NCBI GenBank assembly: GCA_958298945.1
Contig: OY282610.1
Coordinates: 28,656,167-28,720,166 of the forward strand
Direction of reading: 5' to 3'
From: Atherix ibis
Taxonomy: Eukaryota > Arthropoda > Insecta > Diptera > Athericidae
Length of the DNA: 64,000 bases
The notes beneath the pieces were generated by a model. The model saw only the letters and a list, made by a program, of their open reading frames with translations. It did no database searches and was not told the origin of the DNA. This document shows positions 26,041 through 37,799 of this stretch, piece by piece (the first letter of the stretch is position 1; every line of letters begins with the position of its first letter). Both the position numbers and the translations under genes were made by a program.

Positions 26041-26111
26041 GACATATTCTATATTCTTGATTGTGGGCCACCAATTGGAGGTGGCCCACAATAAAGAATG
26101 CAGAATATGTC
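26041..26111. repeat. 71-bp inverted repeat with 7-nt loop
   Basis: Arms 26041-26072 and 26080-26111 pair over about 32 positions with only a few mismatches. The inner stem is GTGGGCCACC against GGTGGCCCAC, and the loop is AATTGGA. The GC-rich inner stem stands out in this AT-rich region. Confidence 0.9.
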
Positions 26112-26179
26112 ATATACTGGCCCAATTCTCTATGGCCTCATCCGTCCACGTGGCTTAATCTATAAATTCCTGTATCGTA

Positions 26180-26515
26180 TTGCCATCTTCCTACTATCGC
26201 ATTTCTTTCCTCCCTGCCGACGGTGTGCCGATGGATTACAATTCCCTCCCATGGACGATCATGGATTCTAACTTTTTCATCATTAACCAGGAGTCCCTTC
26301 TAGACCTGCTGAATAAACAAAATATAAAAGTAAAATTAATGTCGCAGCTTCGCGTCTCGATCTTCCAGTTCCACACTCCCAGCATATTTTTCATGTCCTG
26401 GCTCACGCCGTCCGCCCACCAGAAGCAGCGCTTTCCTCGTTTTTTTAGGACCATAAATGGAGTCACTGTAAGCTTTTCGGGCAACACCTTCCTAATCCAT
26501 ACGGATTAAGTATCC
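26180..26515 (-). mobile_element. LINE C-terminal fragment
   Basis: The minus strand from about 26510 reads WIRKVLPEKLTVTPFMVLKKRGKRCFWWADGVSQDMKNM then VWNWKIETRS and LFSRSRRDSWLMM. Phrases of the type GRP..RW.DGV..D....GV..W....RSRWR are common at the end of certain LINE polyproteins. Fragment only, frameshifted. Confidence 0.55.
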
Positions 26516-26519
26516 AACG

Positions 26520-27940
26520 CATTGCAGCCTATTGAGTTTAATTTTATCCCCTTTACGATACAGTGCGGAATGTAAATTATAAATTATAATAAAATACAAA
26601 TAAGACAACAAACTAGGTCCTAGCTATAAATGGGTGGTGCTGCGTTAACCTGGTTATTGAACAACCTTGAAAAGATTGATTATTGACAGAAGGGTTTAAA
26701 ATTCAAAAATATTAAAATTTTCCCAAATATTTTGGTTTTTTTTCAAAATGTTCGAATTTTGCAATATTTAAAATTTATAATTTGGACACAAAATCGTACA
26801 AAAAAAAATTTACATAGTGTATATGTGTGTGTGTGAAAATATCCGCAAATATATTTATGTGTATGCATGCATATGTAATTTTATACGCGATAATAAATAT
26901 AATAATTGTAGTTTGAATAAATTAAATAAAAACAATTTTCGTTTAAGAAAAAAATGAAGCAATAAATTTATAAATTACAATATTATCATCATTATTATTA
27001 CAATTATTATAAACCTTTTTCTTGTTTGTTATTGTTATTGTTATTATAAATACACATAAGTGAAAGAACTGCATATTTCTTTGTATTGAGCAAATTACAA
27101 TTATAAGGGAAAAAAACAATTTGTTATAAATAAAATTTAATATATACATTTTTTTTAAATGATACACAATTTATAAAAAATAGTTCAATAACACTCCGCT
27201 AACGCTAAACTCTTTAAATAATATCAGTTAAATGCATTTTTTCCATATTATTATTTTTTTATATTTGATAATATTAGACATTTTGCACACCGAATTAATA
27301 TATTGTACAATATAGAAAAAAACAAGCATTAATACAACTATTTCATTTGATGGTATTTTATTTTATCTGAAAAATAGTTTGTTTTATTAGTTCGACTTTT
27401 TTCTTATATAGCTAATTATTGATAGAACATACTAAAATATGACTACACTGCATTCAATAGAACACATACTAACAGATAAATAATAATTCTGTTACACATA
27501 TATAAAAGATAAATAATAATTCAATTTCGAAAAGAACAAAATATTTAAGATAATATAAACTAAAATAACAGCATCTTTTTAATTTTTAATTTTTCATCCT
27601 TATGACCAATATTTAATAAAAAAGATATAATAACAATAATAATAATAATAATAATAATAGCATATTAACTTTAGGGAAAATAACAACTATGTGTAACTAG
27701 CGAATAATAAAAAAACTATCATGAAAGGTAAGTATGAATTATCTTTCTTGTTATATAAGATTATTCTTACTTACAAACTTAATTATTTATTATAAGCATT
27801 AAATAGTGTTAAAAATTGATATATTTATTAAAAATATATTCAAAGGAAAAAATCAATATTAAAAAAAAATCTTTTGTTTATAAAAAAAAAAGTACAAATT
27901 TGTAAAAAAATATTATAGTTTCTCGTTAACACTTTCCGAC
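26520..27940. other. Gene-free AT-rich stretch
   Basis: Contains short microsatellites, (TG)n near 26825 and (AAT)n near 27630-27660. No gene seen. Confidence 0.5.
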
Positions 27941-27944
27941 TTTA

Positions 27945-28124
27945 TTTGTCGTTCGCACTATTAATAACCGGATTGAACCAGTCACTTCCGAATCGCTGTT
28001 CAGACCAAAATCACTCGCTGGCGAGCAACGATCGCATTTATACCGCTCCAATGTAAAATATAAAAAAGATCTCTGCCCGCCAGCGAGTGATTTCGGTATG
28101 AACAGCGATTAAGGAATGACTGCT
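27945..28124. repeat. Fold-back element with TCACTCGCTGGCGAGC core
   Basis: Arm 27979-28024 and arm 28079-28124 are inverted copies of about 46 bp, separated by about 54 bp. Each carries the words AATCGCTGTTCA and ATCACTCGCTGGC. The lead-in GTCGTTCGCA.TATTAATA.CCGG at 27947 recurs at about 30920 and 38460, where it precedes the same core. The second arm is also where the first copy of the tandem segmental duplication begins. Confidence 0.85.
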
Positions 28125-30269
28125 TAAGAAACATTCTAGAATACTCTAAAACCTCAGAGCCATGTTGCGTCGAAACAATACACTTTTTTGCAAATTAATA
28201 GTTATTAAAAATTATTATTGCATCAAAAAATGTACAATTGATGCTGAATTTTGACCATTTTCGGGTAGCATGTATACATACGAACTTTCTGCTCATGTAC
28301 TCGTACTTCAATACTTTAATACAGAATACTAGCAAGAAATTGAACAAAAATTTTCTTTTGTAGCAGAACTTTTATACTTAAATCTTTTTAAAAAAATGTT
28401 TTGTTAACCATCCGATTTGAAATGGATATTTTTGAGAAAATTTTGAAAAGTGATTCTTCGAATAAAATGCTAATATTTATTGTTTTATTCAAATAACATA
28501 TTTTTACAAAAGAGAAAAAAACATCAATTGAACAAAAAAACACCAAATTTCAACTCTTATTATAGACAATTTATAAAGAGATACTGTATTAAATGTTTTC
28601 TTTTAAGTAATCCCTTTAAATCCAATTATTTTTGATTTAATTATTTTGACAGAGAATAATAACCGCTGAGAATATTGGCGGCCGCTAGAAAACATTATTA
28701 GTAATACCTCATTGATAAAACTAGGGTCCGATGTTCTTCAATTTATCAAACAAATTCAAATACTTATTAAAGAATCTATTATATAAAAATGATTTTTTTT
28801 CTTCAATTTTAATAAAAAAATGTTATCAAACTGAAAAATATTACATAAAATTTCTCAATTAATTTGAATAATATATGAAATTTATGATTAAAAAAAAACA
28901 AAATGTTAAATGACTATCAAAAATTGTTAAAAGATTTGAAATAAATTATTTTTATAGTTAGATTTGATAGTAAAAAATATTTTTTTTTAAAAACATATTA
29001 TAAATTTATATTTAAGTAAATAAAACCAAAAACGAGAACAAACCAATAAATGCATTCCAGACAAATAATGTTAACTAAAAACTGATTAATTCAGTATAAT
29101 TGTATTTGTTCAAATTAACCATAAATTGAGTGCATATAAATATAATTCAAAGTAAATTTAAAATAAAAAAAAATATAATAAAGTATAAGAAATTTTTTAG
29201 GGTAAAATAAAAACAAAAAAATTTCTATAATTCGCTTTCGTGAATCATTATATTGTATTTTATCATTATTATAATTGTTTTTATTACTATTATAGCGATT
29301 GTCATAATTATTATTACTAATATTTTTATTATTATTACTATTATTGAATTATCTATAACAAAGAAAGATAAAAAAATCACTTCAATTTTTAAATTCAAAA
29401 CTTGTACTTAATTAATTGTGTTTTTAAAAATGATTATTTTAAATGAGGATAATTTTTTAACCAATATTGTTTTATTTTGCTGCCTTAATCAAATAAAATA
29501 TTTTCCACTACAATACAATAATTATTATCGATTTTTTATTATATTCACTATAATTTAAATGAACACTTTTAATTGTAATCTGTCAAACGGAAAATATTAC
29601 CAAACTATTAGTATTTGTTACCATTCAAATATGAATGGAAATATTTAGTATTATCGTAAGAATTTTAATTTTAAACTGCTATCATTAAAAATAATATTAT
29701 TATAATTATTCTTATAATAATACTATTACATATAATATGATTATAAGAATGATACATTAATAATAATATATAACTATAACTATTAGTATTACTTTTACTA
29801 TAATTATTATTTATTATATCGTATTAAGAACCATAAGAAAAAAGTATTTTGAAATTTAATTTATTAAAGATAAATATTATTATTACTACTATTGTAACGA
29901 TTGTTATAAAAATAAATCAATTAAAAAAATCTTTTTTCAACCAAAAAAATTGTTCATAATTTTTTCGTTTCAAAATATATTATTTGAACGGAATCTAATC
30001 TTTTTTTATTTATTTATTTCAATTTTAATCCCAAAGTATAATGAACCAATAAATTGACCCTTAGTCTCGTTGTAATTATGCCAACAATTATCGGAAAACA
30101 AATGCATCCTCTGTTCGAATTTTCAAATATAATACCTAGTCATCAACTAAGGTTCAGCCTCCGGACACTCCGCCAAACAACAGTAATAAATGTTTATTAT
30201 CCCGATATGTTTCTAAATGTCTACCATCTAGATTTAATCAGAATACTTAAGAGAATCATTCAAAATATT

Positions 30270-30960
30270 ACCTAGTACCAAAAGCAAGAAATGCTAGAAT
30301 TAAATCTTACCCATAATACAGGTAATACGTACATGCCAGTTAGTTTTTGAGATTGTGTGCGTACATTGGGGAAAAACAACAATTTTCGGCCGTATGCAGA
30401 GGCCCTAAACATTGCTGCCATGATAACGATTTTAGTGCTATTCACTAAGAAGGGTAAGTTGAACCTCAAGATGAATGGAACTGAACTTGAGGTCAAATAT
30501 CTAGGGGTCATTCTGAATCAAAAATGGACCTAGAACTCACACATTACCAGTGTTACTGATAGAGCAACTAGAGCCATTTGGACTTGTCTAGGCTGTTCGG
30601 TAAAACCTGAGTTCCGCAACAAAAAATGATACTGTTGTCATATCTGGCAATAGTTAGACCCATCATCACCTACGCGGGTCTCGTTTGGTGACCCAAGGCT
30701 GAATCCTACCTCCTTTGAAGAACTGGTTTAAGTTTGGTTTCTCGGCATGCAATGCCAAGAAACCAAACTTAAACCAGTTCTTCAAAGGAGGTAGGGCCGT
30801 CACTCAAAGAAGTGTCCCTCGTCTTTTGCACAGATGGTTCTAAACCGGATGTGGGTGTTCGAACGGCTATAGTCTGACCTTATTACCGTAGTTTTGAGAC
30901 TATGTGCCTCTTGCTACCCGTCGTTCGCATTATTAATACCCGGCTTTAACCATTCGTTCG
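30270..30960 (+). mobile_element. LINE fragment in copy 1, RT end and RNase H start with internal palindrome
   Basis: Plus-strand pieces read KKGKLNLKMNGTELEVKYLGVILNQKWT, then ATRAIWTCLGC and RPIITYAGLVW-like, phrases of the RT thumb region of LINEs. A start of RNase H (VSLVFCTDGS..DVGVRTAIV) follows around 30805-30870. Stops and shifts throughout. A 91-bp palindrome (30705-30795) interrupts the coding sequence. The paralogous segment is at about 37800-38500. Confidence 0.75.
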
Positions 30961-31924
30961 TAAATCGCTGTTCACTCTAATCACTCGCTGGCGAGCGAGT
31001 AATAAAGTAATAAACTTTAAAATTAAATAATTCTGAAATTATTGTTTTTTTTTAACAGTCATAGGCGGAATCAGCAAAAATGTTTCAATATCAGTAATTG
31101 TTTTCATGGTACCACCATCATAAGACCTTTTGGCAATTTCATATTACGAAAAGTTTTTCGTAAACTACTCGTTTGAACATTGCAGTCATTGAACAGAATT
31201 AAATTCCTTTGTTTAATTTTAAAAATAGTTTTAGAAAAAATGGATACAATGCAATCTTGAAATTTTAAAATATGAATTAAACAAATTCTTAATACATATA
31301 TTGACAATAAAATGATTCCATTAAGCTTTAGAACATTAAGCTTAAAACAAGGTGTAAAAAATACATTGTTCTAAAGATATGAAGTAGGGCCTTACTAAAA
31401 TGATACCAAGAGGACACGTTTCAGTGTTACTCGAAATTATAAGCAGCGTGGAATTCTGCGTTAGTGGAACAATCGAAAGCAATATTTTTCAAATTTTACA
31501 TTAGTGGAAAAACTAAACATAGTTCACTACTTAATTGTAAATTTGCATAAAAACTATTTATTAGGTATGAAAATTTGATTTATTCCATAATTTTTGGCAA
31601 AATATAAAGATAGCTACTTAAGCGTCCTATGAAATATTATAAAATGTTATAAAGTATAAAGTTGCGTAAATAATCTCAAATTGTTGTTTATTGGACTTAA
31701 TTATAAAAATTACAGTAAACTTATTAATTTCAATATATAGAAAATATAAACTATTAAGAAGGTAGACTTAAAATTCATTTATATATTCAAATAAAAAAAA
31801 TAGCCATCTTTTTTTTGACTGCAGTTAATAGAAAGAAATCGGTTACTATTTCGACAGATCTTTAGAATAATATTATTTAACAATTTTATAAAACAACATT
31901 AATTTTATTTGATAGATTATTACG

Positions 31925-33064
31925 ATGAGTGACGTGCCACCTAATATGGAATATATTTGGACTCGTGCCCAGCAACCTTTTAATTTAATGTATAATTTTG
32001 CAATCTATGATCCGCTAGATATTTTGATGCGCCAAAATATCGCATTATCTGCTCAAAATAACAGATATTATAATCGGCCAGACATTTTCATGGCCCAAAC
32101 TATCGTATTATCTTCTCCAAATAACGGAAACTATAATCCCCCAGACATTTTCATGCACCAAACTATCGCATTATCTGCTCCAAATAACATTTCTACGCTA
32201 CACATTTTCATGCAACAACAAACATCGACCTCTCGTCTACATAGCGGAAACCTTTATCCACCAAACATTTTCATTCGGCACTGTACACAAACATTTTGTC
32301 TAAACAACAGAAGATATGCTCGGCCAAATATTAATGTACCAAGTATAGATCAACCAAATCGTCCTACGGTAGTATCAGACGATGACGAAAGAGTGCGAGG
32401 ACAACAGACAAGATCTATTCAGAATATGGCTCCAATAAGACGCAGTTTTTCGTCATCTACATTTCCTTGCCCATATACTTTATGCAAGGAATTAACAACT
32501 TCTCAAGATTTGTGTGATCATATTGCACGCAAACACAATTATTCAGCCCAAATTATATATCCGCTAACATGGACGGTTGTTCGCATTTATCCAAAAGAAA
32601 ATAAATTTGATATTAATAGGATAAATACAGTATTTAAAACGGACGAAGACTATTTACCCCTGTTGGTAATGACGAGTTTCGTGACTTTGCCAAACAATGT
32701 ATGCTCGCAAACAGATCGGGACTCCTTCGGACACAATCTACAACATACAAATAATAATAGTAAGGATGTCGCTTGCGAAGAGGAGAAAAGAATTACGAAC
32801 CAGTTTGGAGATCTAATAATTTGGGCCGCTTCCCTAAAACACAATAACTTAAAGATGGAATATTATATGGAGTTGCAAAATCCACAAGGTATCGTCGAAT
32901 ATTGCAGCGAAACTAAAGCAATTGGTGAAGAAGTCGACGCTAATAAGATAGCATCCAATTCTGAGGGAATTATTTTTATAAAGGAACATTGGCTCAGTTT
33001 ATTACCACCCACTCAGGATTACATTGAGTTTAAAATTTGTATTCGTGTAAATCATAATTTGTAA
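31925..33064 (+). CDS. Unrecognised 379-residue protein, copy 1, with N-terminal repeats and a C2H2-like finger
   Basis: A single uninterrupted frame from ATG to TAA. I do not recognise a named orthologue. Residues about 28-140 contain four or five imperfect repeats of roughly 25 residues built on PPDIFMxQTIALSAPNN. Residues about 180-205 form a C2H2-like finger, CPYTLC followed by HIARKH (Cx4C, Hx4H). The C-terminal half (about 205-379) looks folded, with hydrophobic patches such as YPLTWTVVRIYP. This layout resembles insect proteins with the uncharacterised DUF4729 domain, a weak guess. No signal peptide or membrane segment is apparent. An AATAAA lies about 125 bases beyond the stop. The second copy is at 39429-40568 and differs at 16 residues. 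The lack of introns could mean an old retrogene. Confidence 0.75.
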   Translation: MSDVPPNMEYIWTRAQQPFNLMYNFAIYDPLDILMRQNIALSAQNNRYYNRPDIFMAQTIVLSSPNNGNYNPPDIFMHQTIALSAPNNISTLHIFMQQQTSTSRLHSGNLYPPNIFIRHCTQTFCLNNRRYARPNINVPSIDQPNRPTVVSDDDERVRGQQTRSIQNMAPIRRSFSSSTFPCPYTLCKELTTSQDLCDHIARKHNYSAQIIYPLTWTVVRIYPKENKFDINRINTVFKTDEDYLPLLVMTSFVTLPNNVCSQTDRDSFGHNLQHTNNNSKDVACEEEKRITNQFGDLIIWAASLKHNNLKMEYYMELQNPQGIVEYCSETKAIGEEVDANKIASNSEGIIFIKEHWLSLLPPTQDYIEFKICIRVNHNL

Positions 33065-33764
33065 TGAGTTTGAGAAAATAATAATATTTTGCTAATTTGA
33101 AACTTTAAATATTAATTTATAATTGTAATCTATTAAAAACTTGCTAAAAACGTTTGTAAAAACTTGAATTTAAACTAAAACATTGAAAATAAAGTTATCC
33201 AGTCTTTTTACTTAAATATGGTTTTTTTGTGTCTAGTACATTTTAAAAAAAATTAGAAACATGTATTCTGATAAATTCATACTGAACAAAAACACAAAAT
33301 TCATCGCCACTCCGAATATTTTCAAATATATTGTCAGTTATAATATTATACGTTGATTTATAGAGCTATAATACAGTATTTCTGTAAAATACTATCCAAA
33401 AATATTGCTCCAAATATAAACAATAACAATTCTATGAATGGCAACTTTCTTCCAAATCTAAAAATTCATTTGAAGAAAAAAATACCAACACTATTTATCT
33501 TTATTGTATTATTTTTATCTTAAAATTATATACAATTAATTTAGTAGATACTTTTTTATATATCACTTATACCAACTGCACATTTCTTATTTATACATTT
33601 AGTATTTGATTTTTCAGATTAATTTTTCTTCAAAAAATAAGAACTAAAACTAGAAATTAATAACATATTCATATTCATTTTACCATAAAAAAATATTCAG
33701 AATGATAACTCCTTTACTTTTCGAAATCTATAAATATCAATATTTATATCATTATTATATTATA

Positions 33765-34314
33765 GGGTAGACCATATAAAAGTTCCATTTTAAAATGGTG
33801 TACCATTTAAAAACTAGTGTATATTTTTTTAAATTTCCGGTTTGAGTAGAAAGATTGAACCTTGAAATTTAATAATGAAACACAACATCATTCCCAGAAA
33901 ACTAGGAAATATTGAGAACTTTCGAAAACCGGATAATCAGCCAAAATTCTGATATCAATTGGCCGCCTTGAAGTTGTGATTTGAGCCCGTTGGATTATTT
34001 TCTGTGGGGAACCGTTAAGGATAAATGTTACGCAAGCCATCCAGAGACAACTGAGGTCTTGAAACACGAAATTAAAGTGGCCATTGAAGAGATACAGGCC
34101 CGGACAATCGAAAATGTATTGAAAAATTGGGTCGAGCGAATGGGGTACTGTAACGCCAGCCGTGGCAGTCATTTAAATGATGTTGTGTTTCATTATTAAA
34201 TTTCAAGGTTCAATCTTTTTAATAAAACCGCAAATTTGAAAAAACATACACGTTTTTTTTTATTTCCTTTTTAAAATGGAACTTCTTAATTTGCACCACA
34301 TTTATGGTCCACCC
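33765..34314 (+). mobile_element. Internally deleted Tc1/mariner-superfamily element with long inverted ends
   Basis: Ends read GGGTAGACCAT at left and ATGGTCCACCC at right. The inverted similarity extends well inward: a block at about 33845-33895 is repeated inverted at about 34170-34225. The centre (33981-34199) encodes only the transposase C-terminus: PLDYFLWGTVKDKCYASHPET then IENVLKNWVERMGYC and HLNDVVFHY before a stop. Absent from the matching position in copy 2 (about 41325), so it inserted after the duplication or was lost from copy 2. Confidence 0.85.
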
Positions 34315-34515
34315 TTTAAAATAAAGATAAAACTTAACACCATCTAACCAATTATAGTCATACAAAAACAAAAAGTATTAGTTTAAAAAAACTGTATTAC
34401 AACATTAAGAAACAAAATCAGCAGTATTTCTCATATATTTGTTTATAGAAAAAGAAATATCTACAAGTATTATTAGTGGATTAACGAATATATATAAAAA
34501 AAATTAAAAAATCCG

Positions 34516-35079
34516 TAGCAACCGAGCTTCCCAAAAACCATCCGTATCAATTATCTTAAAGAAAATTTTCATAAATTAGCGATAGTAAAACAAAATATGA
34601 TTAAAGAAAAATTTTATAAAATAGTGTAACAAATAAACAAACTTTATACAATCTTACTTTTCTAACCACTTCTTCAAATGCATCTTTTACACCCTCGCTA
34701 GTTTTAACAGAAGTTTTCAAGAATAACGTTCGATGCTTTTTGGCAAAACGGAATCCATCTTCGCGGCTTATTTCGCGATCAGGTTTATCAATCTTATTAC
34801 CTACAATCATTTTGGCCATATTCGGTTTCGTACCATATATTTCTAATTCATGTAACCATGATTCAAACTTTTGAAATGTTGTTCGTTTCGTTATATCATA
34901 AACTAATATAGCATCCTGTGCATCACGTTAATAACTTGGTGTCAGTGTTCGGAAGCGTTTCTGTCTAGCTGTATCCCATATTGCTAACTTAACATCGATT
35001 CCATCTAAACTGAGTCGTTTGGTTTGGAAATCAGCACCGATCTGCATCACAATCGTCATCTGTAGAGCGTAGCATTAAA
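34516..35079 (-). pseudogene. Rab18 pseudogene, 5'-truncated tandem copy
   Basis: This is the left-hand copy of Rab18 exons 2 and 3. Exon 2 equivalent (35079-34658) is 422 bp against 436 in the functional gene. A 14-bp deletion removes the ALTIG part of switch I and shifts the frame. The tyrosine before RDAQ is TAA, and the DTAGQER switch II motif has become DTARQKR. Exon 3 equivalent (34554-34516) lost about 70 bp, including the CSC prenylation end. No exon 1 with the P-loop exists, because the duplication began inside intron 1. It cannot encode a GTPase, though transcription from the neighbouring sequence is possible. Confidence 0.95.
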
Positions 35080-36519
35080 CTGAAATTAAAAAACAAACAT
35101 TACTTGATATAAATAATAATAATATCTGAAAATAGCTTCCTTTTTATTTTGATAAAGTGAAAACATTTATTTTTGGTGTTCAGGTAAATGTTTTGTGCTC
35201 ATGTACCAGGCACTCCGGTGTGCAACATAACGATCGCTGCTCGCCAGCGAGTGATTTCGGTATGAACAGCGATTAAGGAATGACTGCTTAAGAAACATTC
35301 TAGAATACTCTAAAACCTCAGAGCCATGTTGCGTCGAAACAATACATTTTTTTGCAAATTAATAGTTTTTAAAAATTATTATTGCATCATAAAATGTGCA
35401 ATTGATGCTGAATTTTGACCATTTTCGGGTAGCATGTATACATACGAACTTTCTGCTCATGTATTCGTACTTCAATACTTTAATACAGAATACTAGCAAG
35501 AAATTGAACAAAAATTTTCTTTTGTAGCAGAACTTTTATGCTTAAATCTTTTTAAAAAAATGTTTTTTTAACCATCCGATTTGAAATGGATATTTTTGAG
35601 AAAATGTTGAAAAGTGATTCTTCGAATAAAATAAAATTACAAAATAAATATTTGAATATATGTGCTAATATTTATTGTTTTATTCAAATAACATATTTTT
35701 ACAAAAGAGAAAAAAACACATCAATTGAACAAAAAAACACCAAATTTCAACTCTTATTATAGACAATTTATAAAGAGATACTGTATTAAATGTTTTCTTT
35801 TAAGTAATCCCTTTAAATCCAATTATTTTTGATTTAATTATTTTGACAGAGTATAATAACCGCTGAGAATATTGGCGGCCGCTAGAAAACATTATTAGTA
35901 ATACCTCATTGATAAAACTAGGGTCCGATGTTCTTCAAATTATCAAACAAATTCAAATACTTATTAAAGAATCTATTATATAAAAATGTATTTTTTTCTT
36001 CAATTATAATAAAAATATGTAATTAAACTGAAAAATATTACATAAAATTTCTCAATTAATTTGAATAATATATGAAATTTATGATAAAATAAAACAAAAT
36101 GTTAAATGACTATCAAAAATTGTTAAAAGATTTGAAATAAATTATTTTTTTAGTTAGATTTGATAGTAAAAAATATTTTTTTTTTAAAACATATGATAAA
36201 TATATATATAAGTAAATGAAACCAAAAACGAGAACAAACCAATAAATGCATTCCAGACAAATAATGTTATAATTTTTTAAATGAGGATATTTTTTTACCA
36301 ATATTGTTTTATTTTGCTGCCTTAATCAAATAAAATATTTTCCACTACAATACAATAATTATTATCGATTTTTTATTATATTCACTATAATTTAAATGAA
36401 CACTTTTAATTGTAATCTGTCAAACGGAAAATATTACCAAACTATTAGTATTTGTTACCATTCAAATATGAATGGAAATATTTAGTATTATCGTAAGAAT
36501 TTTAATTTTAAACTGCCAT

Positions 36520-37205
36520 AAAATCCTTTTAGCCATATACACTTTTCCAACCGTTTTTCTAAAATTTTTATCCCGTCCAAAAAATAGGATTTCGGAAGTT
36601 CTGCAAAATACTCATCCGTTTGAGCAATGACGTCCTCGTTGGAAGTGAACCGTCGTCCGCCAAGCTATTTCTTCAGATTGGGGAAAAGAAAATAGTCACT
36701 CGGGGCCAAATCTGCTGAATAAGCGGGATGCTGCAACAATTCCATTCTCAATTCCACCATTTTGGCCATGGAAACAGCGCAGGTGTGCACACGCGCATTG
36801 TCCTGATGCAAGAGGATTTTTTTCTTCTTCAGATAGGGGCGTTTCTCTTTGATTTCCTCGCTCAACCGTTGCAATAACGACGCGTAATACGCTCCTGTTA
36901 TTGTTTTTCCTTTTTCCAAGTAGTCGATAAAAATGATGCCCTGCGAATCCCAAAAGACCGTGGCCATCACCTTGCCGGCCGATGGCACAGTTTTTGACTT
37001 CTTCGGAGCCCGTTCACCCTTGAAAATCCACTGTGATGACTGTCTCTTCGTTTCTGGAGTGTAGTAGTGTATCCAGGTTTCGTCCAGTGACATCTCGACG
37101 AAGGAATTCGGCAGAATTGCGATGAAAGAGTGCCAACATAGCCTCAGACTCCACTACACGATTGCGCTTATTCTCCTCTGAGAGCAAACGCTGCACCCAT
37201 CTTGT
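36520..37205 (-). mobile_element. Truncated mariner transposase in copy 2
   Basis: The minus strand reads LLSEENKRNRVVESEAM, then LDETWIHYYTPETKRQS (first catalytic aspartate), ILLHQDNARVHT (second) and YSADLAPSDYFLFPNLKK (third) before a stop where tryptophan is usual. The remainder, LGGRRFTSNEDVI, continues past that stop. A frameshift lies just before DETWIH. Both the 5' end of the transposase and the terminal repeats appear to be missing. Not present at the matching place in copy 1 (about 29690). Confidence 0.9.
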
Positions 37206-37799
37206 TAAAATAATATTATTATAATTATTCTTATAATAATACTATTACATATAATATGATTATAAGAATGATACATTAATAATAATATATAACTATAACT
37301 ATTAGTATTACTTTTACTATAATTATTATTTATTATATCGTATTAAGAACCATAAGAAAAAAGTATTTTGAAATTTAATTTATTAAAGATAAATATTATT
37401 ATTACTACTATTGTAACGATTGTTATAAAAATAAATCAATTAAAAAAATCTTTTTTCAACCAAAAAAATTGTTCATAATTTTTTCGTTTCAAAATATATT
37501 ATTTGAACGGAATCTAATCTTTTTTTATTTATTTATTTCAATTTTAATCCCAAAGTATAATGAACCAATAAATTGACCCTTAGTCTCGTTGTAATTATGC
37601 CAACAATTATCGGAAAACAAATGCATCCTCTGTTCGAATTTTCAAATATAATACCTAGTCATCAACTAAGGTTCAGCCTCCGGACACTCCGCCAAACAAC
37701 AGTAATAAATGTTTATTATCCCGATATGTATCTAAATGTCTACCATCTAGATTTACTCAGAATACTTAAGGGAATCATTCAAAATATTACCTAGTACCA

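Larger units (their letters stand above)
28079..35207. repeat. Tandem segmental duplication, copy 1
   Basis: From the CGCCAGCGAGTGATTTCGG at about 28079 the sequence runs collinear with 35239-42407, at very high identity. Matching anchors include the palindrome 30705/38244, the 379-residue genes 31925/39429 and Rab18 exon 2 at 34658/41735. Copy 1 retains about 360 bp (about 29071-29430) absent from copy 2. It alone carries the insertion 33765-34314, and it has a smaller deletion in Rab18 intron 1. Copy 1 ends inside Rab18 intron 1, just before where exon 1 would lie. Confidence 0.93.

Noticed and set aside
34601..34819. Open frame in the left Rab18 copy, starting at the NKID region
   Set aside because: It is a piece of the Rab18 pseudogene, lacking the P-loop, with an upstream stop and frameshift; not a gene.
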